Shown here: piece after piece, positions 5,684 to 9,985 of the stretch
Position numbering within the stretch: position 1 is the stretch's first letter
Layout of the letters: each line of letters begins with the position of its first letter
Position numbers and translations under genes: made by a program
Notes under the pieces: generated by a model
Told to the model about the DNA's origin: nothing
What the model saw: only the letters and a program-made list of their open reading frames with translations
Database searches by the model: none
Source of the DNA: CAYJLC01 sp044426345
Lineage (GTDB): Bacteria; Bacillota; Clostridia; Oscillospirales; Butyricicoccaceae
DNA: 9,985 bases
Direction of reading: 5' to 3'
Assembly (NCBI GenBank): GCA_044426345.1
Contig: JAWXUP010000082.1
Span: forward strand, 1 to 9,985

Positions 5684-5733
5684 AGGAGCTCTAATTCACA
5701 TAGTTTCAAAAAACTATACAAATCAGAACTCCT
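5684..5733 (-). terminator. Long hairpin at the IS right end, terminator for the leftward genes
   Basis: AGGAGCTCTAATT (5684-5696) pairs with AATCAGAACTCCT (5721-5733) at 11 of 13 positions. An inner stem ATAGTTT/AAACTAT (5700-5706, 5711-5717) surrounds a CAAA loop. On the minus strand the hairpin is followed by six Ts (the A-run at 5678-5683), so it makes a good terminator for the gene ending at 5736. The right half of the hairpin recurs in the IS scar at 2366-2408, so the element itself probably carries it. Confidence 0.7.
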
Positions 5734-5735
5734 AT

Positions 5736-6212
5736 TCAATTTTGCTTTTTAATATTTTCCAACAAGTCGTGAATTTCGTTTCTATCTTTCTCTGCAATAT
5801 TCTTACCAAATTCAATATCTAAATTAATTTCAGAAAAATCTAGATAAACGAATATGTGTGACATGTCATCAATTTCAACTTTTTTCGTACTCGTTAAATT
5901 CCCAACCCACCTAACCTCCATCTCATCATTAAATTTTTCTTTAACCCTCGATCCTACTCCTATTAAATTTATGCCTTTTTGACACTCTTCATTTTCATTT
6001 GATTTTATATGTAATATATGACTATTTTGTTTATTATCATAAAAAACATCTAAAATAGATAATTCTAAATAAATATCTACATTTGCATCTGCCGTTTTAG
6101 GGATTCCAAAGTGAAAACTTTCAATATTAGAGAATGAATTAACTTTCATTGAGATATTGTATCTCTCTTCTTCGCCTACGCACCCAATTGCTGATTTGTC
6201 TTTTTTAAACAT
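5736..6212 (-). CDS. C-terminal part of a frameshifted DUF2971-like protein
   Basis: This frame continues the protein begun at 6556. It is open before its first ATG codon (6212), overlaps the upstream frame by 37 bases and lies in the -1 frame relative to it. Joined at the A-run (6201-6206), the two give about 273 aa, a normal length for DUF2971. The piece (154 aa past the joint) contains FNDEMEVRWVGNL, which resembles the C-terminal 'E.EvR' region of that family, in a beta-rich context. There is no ribosome binding site in front of the ATG at 6212, so independent translation is unlikely. Either a base was lost from the A-run or the ribosome shifts there. Its stop codon lies in the last bases shared with the IS scar, so the extreme C-terminus may have been supplied by the IS insertion. 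Confidence 0.7.
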   Translation of the reverse strand: MFKKDKSAIGCVGEEERYNISMKVNSFSNIESFHFGIPKTADANVDIYLELSILDVFYDNKQNSHILHIKSNENEECQKGINLIGVGSRVKEKFNDEMEVRWVGNLTSTKKVEIDDMSHIFVYLDFSEINLDIEFGKNIAEKDRNEIHDLLENIKKQN

Positions 6213-6556
6213 TTTTTGTACAGATCTTTCTTTTCCGAAAACTTTATTCTAACGCCTGTTGCCTCATCGGCAAATTCTTCCCACATTTCTTCTTCGTTAT
6301 CAAGGTATTCGTCCGTTGTAAACGAAGATATAAAAAACCATTTATCAAATTCTCCTACATCCTCACGCTCATATTTGGACTCTCCTATATATTTCTCCAT
6401 ACATTTCAACAGCAACCTCTCATCTCTTAAAATTTTTACTGCCGACTCAGCTTTAGTATAATGATATAATACGTTTCTTGCTTCTGCTTGTCTATGTAAT
6501 TTTTTTGTTTCTTCTCTCATTTGTCCAAGATACTGCAAATCTCCATTCACTATCAT
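6176..6556 (-). CDS. N-terminal part of a frameshifted DUF2971-like protein
   Basis: This 126-aa frame holds the recognisable front half of a DUF2971-like protein: LYHYTKAESAVKIL (residues 30-43), then FFISSFTTDEYLDNEEEMW (74-92) and EEFADEATGVRIKFS (93-107), matching the family pattern 'YHYT...il', 'SFs...d...mW..y....Gv.i.f'. DUF2971 is uncharacterised but often found among phage-defence and mobile genes (general knowledge). The start at ATG 6556 is well supported by AAGGAGAC at 6561-6568. The frame stops soon after TTA AAA AAG (the heptamer A AAA AAG is in phase at 6206-6200), and the natural continuation is in the -1 frame (5736-6212). It lies 65 bases after the nuclease-like gene and probably shares its transcript. 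Confidence 0.75.
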   Translation of the reverse strand: MIVNGDLQYLGQMREETKKLHRQAEARNVLYHYTKAESAVKILRDERLLLKCMEKYIGESKYEREDVGEFDKWFFISSFTTDEYLDNEEEMWEEFADEATGVRIKFSEKKDLYKKCLKKTNQQLGA

Positions 6557-6621
6557 TTTTGTCTCCTTAAACTTTTCACACTACATAAATTTTATTCAAA
6601 ATAAAATCACCTATCATTCTA

Positions 6622-7137
6622 CTAAACAATACATATTCCTCTGCATTCCTCAATAAGCAACTCAACTTGTTTATCCTTATAATCGTTAAAAGCTAAGAGC
6701 TTTTTATTGGTAACTAAAGTTTTATCTAAGGATTTTGATAACCAAAAATCATTAATTCTTCCAGTCCTATTATTTTCAAAAATCGCACTGACCATATCCG
6801 ATTGTGTAAAGCAATATTTTTCTATTTGATATATAGATACAACCCCAACATGTCGACACAACCAACTAAACTCTTGCGAACTTTCTTCTAAGTTTAATAG
6901 TTCAGCTGTTTTACTGTATATATGCCCTAGATTAATATGTGGATCATCTCTAACAACCACAATACCAAAAATGTTATCTTTTTCTATTGCACACTGTTTA
7001 GAAAAAGGATTATACAAACGTGGAAATTTATTATTTATATGTAAGTATATCTGCTTACATGCTTTTGCTATTCGCTCAACTTCTTTTTCAAAGACACCAT
7101 CTTTTAAAATACGTAAATCTCTTTTTGGCGAAAGCAT
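6622..7137 (-). CDS. C-terminal part of a frameshifted PD-(D/E)XK nuclease-like protein
   Basis: The frame is already open before its first ATG and reads F-F-D-S-K-M-L-S-P-K, so the real protein runs into it from the frame upstream. DSK is the (D/E)XK half of the catalytic motif and lies just before the apparent start at 7137, in the region overlapping the upstream frame. The remaining 171 residues form the C-terminal region (with LHINNKFPRLYNP, GIVVVRDDP and FSWLCRHVGVVSIYQIE), which I cannot assign further. No ribosome binding site precedes ATG 7137, so it is not a separate gene. Restoring one T in the run at 7148-7153 joins it to the upstream frame and gives a protein of at least 349 aa. 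Confidence 0.65.
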   Translation of the reverse strand: MLSPKRDLRILKDGVFEKEVERIAKACKQIYLHINNKFPRLYNPFSKQCAIEKDNIFGIVVVRDDPHINLGHIYSKTAELLNLEESSQEFSWLCRHVGVVSIYQIEKYCFTQSDMVSAIFENNRTGRINDFWLSKSLDKTLVTNKKLLAFNDYKDKQVELLIEECRGICIV

Positions 7138-7724
7138 TTTACTATCGAAAAAATAAATTCATTACCTTTACGAGCCATTACATCTAATGTACGTTGTTCG
7201 ATTTTTTTATCAAAATATTCTTGTTCAGTATAAACCTCATCGAATATCTCACTCTCTAAAATAATATCATAAAGGTACGGTTCTAGCACTTCTTTTCCTA
7301 TTAATGCAGATAATTCATTATCACATTCCGTCAATCTATACATTAATGATGAAGTTACAGATCTTATTAGCAGATGTGGTAATGGCAAATATAAAGTTTC
7401 ACCTTCATTAATAAACGGATATGTATATGAAGGTCTTAAGCAATATAAATAATCAGAAATATTGGTTGTTATCTCATTTAATAAACCTATATAATCTTCT
7501 CTTTTTATTGATAATACAGAAATCACTGTTGGATATTTATTAAATATAAAATTTAATAGCTCTGGTTCAATAACTACCTGATTTTGTGAAAAACACAACC
7601 ATAAAAATTGTACAAGAACAAGAAACTCAAAATATTCACACCCAAACTTTTCTCTAAATAACTTAGGCATATCAATTTTATCATTAGCAAATGAAAAGTA
7701 TGTATTGTATCTATATAATATCCG
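7104..7724 (-). CDS. N-terminal part of a PD-(D/E)XK nuclease-like protein, cut at 5' end
   Basis: The frame has an ATG at 7670 but stays open upstream through NTYFSFANDKID to about 7724, where sequence of a different gene begins on the other strand. ATG 7670 has no ribosome binding site, so the true start was probably further upstream and is lost. Visible elements, numbered from ATG 7670, are LYLPLPHLLI (93-102), GKEVLEPYL with E130 as a possible first acidic residue, and RTLDVMARKGNEFIF with D163, the central aspartate of a PD-(D/E)XK active site. The expected following DSK is thrown out of frame by a six-T run. As it stands the protein loses its catalytic lysine and ends in an unrelated tail. 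The fold is inferred from motif order only. Together with the DUF2971-like gene it forms a two-gene leftward unit. Confidence 0.65.
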   Translation of the reverse strand, partial: RILYRYNTYFSFANDKIDMPKLFREKFGCEYFEFLVLVQFLWLCFSQNQVVIEPELLNFIFNKYPTVISVLSIKREDYIGLLNEITTNISDYLYCLRPSYTYPFINEGETLYLPLPHLLIRSVTSSLMYRLTECDNELSALIGKEVLEPYLYDIILESEIFDEVYTEQEYFDKKIEQRTLDVMARKGNEFIFSIVKCFRQKEIYVF

Positions 7725-8759
7725 GAAATTGACGCTTATTTAGCACAGTCGCTTAGTGCGGACAATGTTGTTGTTGCTGCAGGTGTAGAATTTTCAACCA
7801 CAATGCTCTTTGATGATGATGGAAATGCATATATGGAGAATTTTTCGATTTCAGGGTATAATATGCCATTTAGTCAACTTAGAGATGTTTCAACTTATGG
7901 GCATATAAATGCAATGTATGATACAGACGGTGTGTTGCGCCATCATTTATGGTCTGTAGAAGACGAGTATGGACAACCTCTACTGTCTTTTCCATACGAA
8001 CTTTATAAAAAGTATTGTGATGCGCATGGGATAGAAGCGGATTTTAGTCCAACTTTATCAAAACTTGGGTATTGGTGGATTGATTATAGTTCGGCTTCAG
8101 GTGGATTTTACGCTTATTCTGTGGCGGATATTGTTACTGGTCAATATGATGCAACAATGCTAAAAGATTCTATAGTCATTATTGGACCGTATGATGCGTC
8201 CTTGTCAGATGAATATATCACTCCGATAGACCATGCGAAAAATATGTACGGTGTAGAATATCTAGCGAATGTTACAAATGCTATGTTGCTAGGTATTTCG
8301 AAATATGAAGTTTCAAGTACAGTGCAAAATATCACGTTATTTATCGTAACTTTCGTATGCACTATGATAGTTTTGATGTTTTCTATGAAAATTTCATGGT
8401 TGGTGTCTATTGTTTTTGCAGTATTATCGTTGATTTTTAATATAACAGCGTACAATATTTTCGATTATGTTTTTCTTCCGTTGCTGCCTATGGTGGCAAT
8501 GTTACTTGCTTTTATTGGAAGTGTTATCAATCATTATTTGGTAGCGACAACAGAGCAAAGTCGCATAACAAAAACATTTGGAAGGTATGTTGACCCTAAA
8601 ATTATGAAGGAATTACTGCTCGAGGACGAGGAAAAGTTAGGCTTAGGTGGTAAAATAGTTGATATTGCAGTGCTGTTTGTAGATATTAGAGGTTTTAATA
8701 AGTCTGTTTACACGACCATCACCACCATAATATGCAGCAAACAATGGACTACCATCTAA
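7719..8759 (+). pseudogene. Fragment of a CHASE2-class III nucleotide cyclase gene, cut at both ends
   Basis: The frame opens just after a stop at 7716-7718 and immediately reads PEIDAYLAQSLSADNVVVA, the middle of a CHASE2 sensor domain. Numbered from ATG 7803, CHASE2 continues through INAMYDTDGVLRHH (35-48), SFPYELYKK (62-70) and SIVIIGPYD (123-131) with GVEYLANVTNAML (150-162). Three membrane helices follow (about 176-195, 200-216, 222-245), then FGRYVDPKIMKELL and the first metal-binding aspartate in LFVDIRGF (D294, ending at base 8696). Such proteins sense extracellular signals and make cyclic nucleotides. After DIRGF the sequence turns into the antisense of the neighbouring surface gene, so the rest of the catalytic domain is missing, including the second aspartate and the transition-state residues. 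No ribosome binding site or start exists. It cannot make a working cyclase. Confidence 0.85.
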
Positions 8760-9128
8760 ATCCGACGTGTTAAGTGTCGCTGGACGTAAAATTAAGTCAT
8801 CTAGTCCATAACTTTCATCGGATAAGTTTACCAAGTTACCCCATGTCATATTTTTTTCGACAATAGAATTCAAGCTATCCCCAACTGCCGATGCACCTGG
8901 TGCTACACCATCTTTATTTGACAAGGCAATTTCTAAGCTACCATTACCAGTTATAGTCGTTGATATACCAAAAACTTCTGGTGCTGTAGATATAGTTATC
9001 CACGCAAAAGTAGTAGATGTCATAACAGTGACAGCTATAATGAGCATTAATGTCATGGCTGTTAGCTTTTCTTTCATTCTTGGCAACATCGCTTTATACT
9101 GTTGTATATTATTTTCCGTTTCACGCAT
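8643..9128 (-). CDS. Exported surface protein, truncated at 3' end by the cyclase fragment
   Basis: The N-terminus has a basic, charged lead (residues 1-22), a hydrophobic segment (LTAMTLMLIIAVTVMTSTTFAW, about 22-43) that serves as a signal peptide or anchor, and then ISTAPEVFGISTTITGNGSLEIALS. This pattern recurs in uncharacterised cell-surface proteins of Clostridia and recalls the TasA/camelysin-like 'TFAW' signal peptides; this is pattern memory. From about residue 141 (base 8709) the frame reads the antisense of the cyclase fragment, so the last 21 codons are not native and the gene is cut. The start at ATG 9128 is supported by GGAGG at 9138-9142. Its ATG overlaps the stop of the gene upstream by 8 bases, so translation is coupled. 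Confidence 0.7.
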   Translation of the reverse strand: MRETENNIQQYKAMLPRMKEKLTAMTLMLIIAVTVMTSTTFAWITISTAPEVFGISTTITGNGSLEIALSNKDGVAPGASAVGDSLNSIVEKNMTWGNLVNLSDESYGLDDLILRPATLNTSDLDGSPLFAAYYGGDGRVNRLIKTSNIYKQHCNINYFTT

Positions 9129-9985
9129 TATCTATTTCCTCCATATTATAATTTTTTTCAAGTGTGCCGTCGCTGTAATTTACAAAGAATACTACTTGAA
9201 TGTACTCCTCGTAATCTCCACCACTTTTCGAAATAGTCAAACGATATGTTCCTGCGTATGCTTGGTTTCCGTTTGCACTTATTGTGATTGTCTTATCTTC
9301 AAAAACTATGCTAGGATATATTTTTTCGGTGAAATCGAGCGTTTCATCTTGCTCTAAATCTATAATGTCTGTGTCTTCTGTTATGTAGTAAGAATTTGTC
9401 ACGTCTACATCTATATATCCATCATAAGTTAAAAGTTCTAATGTTAAATTTATATCTTCGCTATTCATCTCCAGCTCTATGTTTTCATATGCCGAAGCTA
9501 TTAAATCTGTCTGACTGTTTATTCTCAACTGCTCTTGCTCGTATAACTTAATGCTGTCTGTACTCTCCTCACCTTGCAAAGCGTAAACTTCTATAGTTCC
9601 ACCTATGTTTACCCAAGTTAAATCTAATACAATATTTTCACTATTTGTAACTACAATGCTTTTTTCATAAGCTATTGCTATATAACTTTGACCTCCGTCT
9701 ATCGAATATCTCGTGTAGATTGGGCAAGTATAATCATCTTCATCAAAATAAAATACCGTTTTTTCATCACTTGAGCTAATTTCTATATTTATAGGCTTAT
9801 TTTTCAAATAATCGACAGAGGATTCTGTTAAAATATTTGAATTTGAGCTCATTTTTTCTATGGTTATATTATTATGCATCACTGTATCAGCGTTTATATC
9901 ATAATCAGATTCACTTGCAGGATCTTCTGGTTCTTTTTCTTCAGTTTCATCATCTGGCGTGGTTTCTTCGGTTGTTCCATCTGAT
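9121..9985 (-). CDS. Secreted or surface protein of unknown function, 5' end outside the window
   Basis: The frame is open to the window edge, so the start is not seen. GTG at 9882 is only an internal codon: upstream of it the frame reads a linker rich in E, T, P and D (TTEETTPDDETEEKEPEDPASES), typical of extracellular proteins. After it comes a 250-aa region rich in T, S, N, D and beta-type sequence with few cysteines, ending FVNYSDGTLEKNYNMEEIDNA. I recognise no domain. It overlaps the next gene by 8 bases (ATGCGTGA), and that gene encodes an exported protein, so the two probably work together on the cell surface, perhaps as a pilus-like or matrix pair. The linker suggests a modular protein whose N-terminal part lies upstream. 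Confidence 0.75.
   Translation of the reverse strand, partial: SDGTTEETTPDDETEEKEPEDPASESDYDINADTVMHNNITIEKMSSNSNILTESSVDYLKNKPINIEISSSDEKTVFYFDEDDYTCPIYTRYSIDGGQSYIAIAYEKSIVVTNSENIVLDLTWVNIGGTIEVYALQGEESTDSIKLYEQEQLRINSQTDLIASAYENIELEMNSEDINLTLELLTYDGYIDVDVTNSYYITEDTDIIDLEQDETLDFTEKIYPSIVFEDKTITISANGNQAYAGTYRLTISKSGGDYEEYIQVVFFVNYSDGTLEKNYNMEEIDNA

Larger units (their letters stand above)
4306..5739 (+). mobile_element. IS3-type insertion sequence with a single transposase frame
   Basis: The element is defined by the transposase gene at 4442-5566 and its flanks. The right limit near 5739 is set by homology to the scar at 2324-2408, which ends at the equivalent base. The left limit is uncertain. 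The 16-base direct repeat TTTTCTTGTGTCATTT at 4306-4321 and 5609-5624 brackets the gene, but I could not find convincing terminal inverted repeats of the TG...CA kind or a short target duplication. The outer coordinates are therefore approximate. Confidence 0.6.

Noticed and set aside
4300..5760. Terminal inverted repeats for the insertion sequence
   Set aside because: I compared the reverse complement of 5600-5740 with 4200-4441 and found only short matches expected in A/T-rich DNA. The visible flanking repeats are direct, so no inverted ends are claimed.
7146..7156. Programmed -1 frameshifting in the nuclease-like gene
   Set aside because: The phase is ATT TTT TCG, so the second tRNA would not re-pair after slipping. 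A lost T is simpler. This differs from the A AAA AAG site at 6200-6206, which is in proper phase.
1..9985. tRNA, rRNA or a replication origin
   Set aside because: No cloverleaf with a conserved T-loop, no rRNA segment and no cluster of DnaA-box-like sites was noticed by eye. A covariance search was not possible.

Overview
The window is AT-rich DNA that looks like a low-GC Clostridia-type Firmicute. The indications are AGGAGG-type ribosome binding sites, a leuC-leuD-leuB leucine operon with the short LeuD type, palindromic dispersed repeats in the intergenic spaces, and cell-surface proteins with the TFAW...STAPEV...NGSLEIAL pattern. No species can be named from the sequence.

Layout. (1) 1-2203, plus strand: the end of the leucine operon (leuC 3' part, leuD, leuB), closed by a clear terminator. 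The leuD-leuB gap carries several hairpin repeats. (2) 2204-3180: about 1 kb without a convincing gene. It holds a scar of a deleted insertion sequence (2324-2408), several hairpins, and a tandem array of a 97-bp unit (three full copies and a partial fourth) with a palindromic core. A diverged relative of the unit lies at about 3561-3627. (3) 3182-4193, minus strand: a small three-helix membrane protein (DUF3784-like), and a protein with an R-X4-H motif that may be HEPN-like. (4) 4300-5740: a largely intact single-ORF IS3-type insertion sequence with a DD(35)E transposase. (5) 5736-7724, minus strand: two genes, each split into overlapping reading frames at a six-base homopolymer. One is a DUF2971-like protein and the other a PD-(D/E)XK nuclease-like protein. 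Together they look like a damaged, or conditionally expressed, two-gene accessory (possibly defence) module. (6) 7719-8700, plus strand: a fragment of a CHASE2-class III nucleotide cyclase gene cut off at both ends, wedged between minus-strand genes that are themselves cut at the same points. (7) 8709-9985, minus strand: two translationally coupled exported proteins of unknown role, the downstream one cut by the cyclase fragment.

How it fits together. The leucine operon is ordinary housekeeping DNA. Everything after about 2.2 kb looks like an accessory or decaying zone with IS copies, repeats, frameshifted genes and abrupt mosaic joins. The two homopolymer frameshifts and the two abrupt joins could be real decay and recombination. 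They could also be base-calling and assembly artefacts, which the sequence alone cannot decide.
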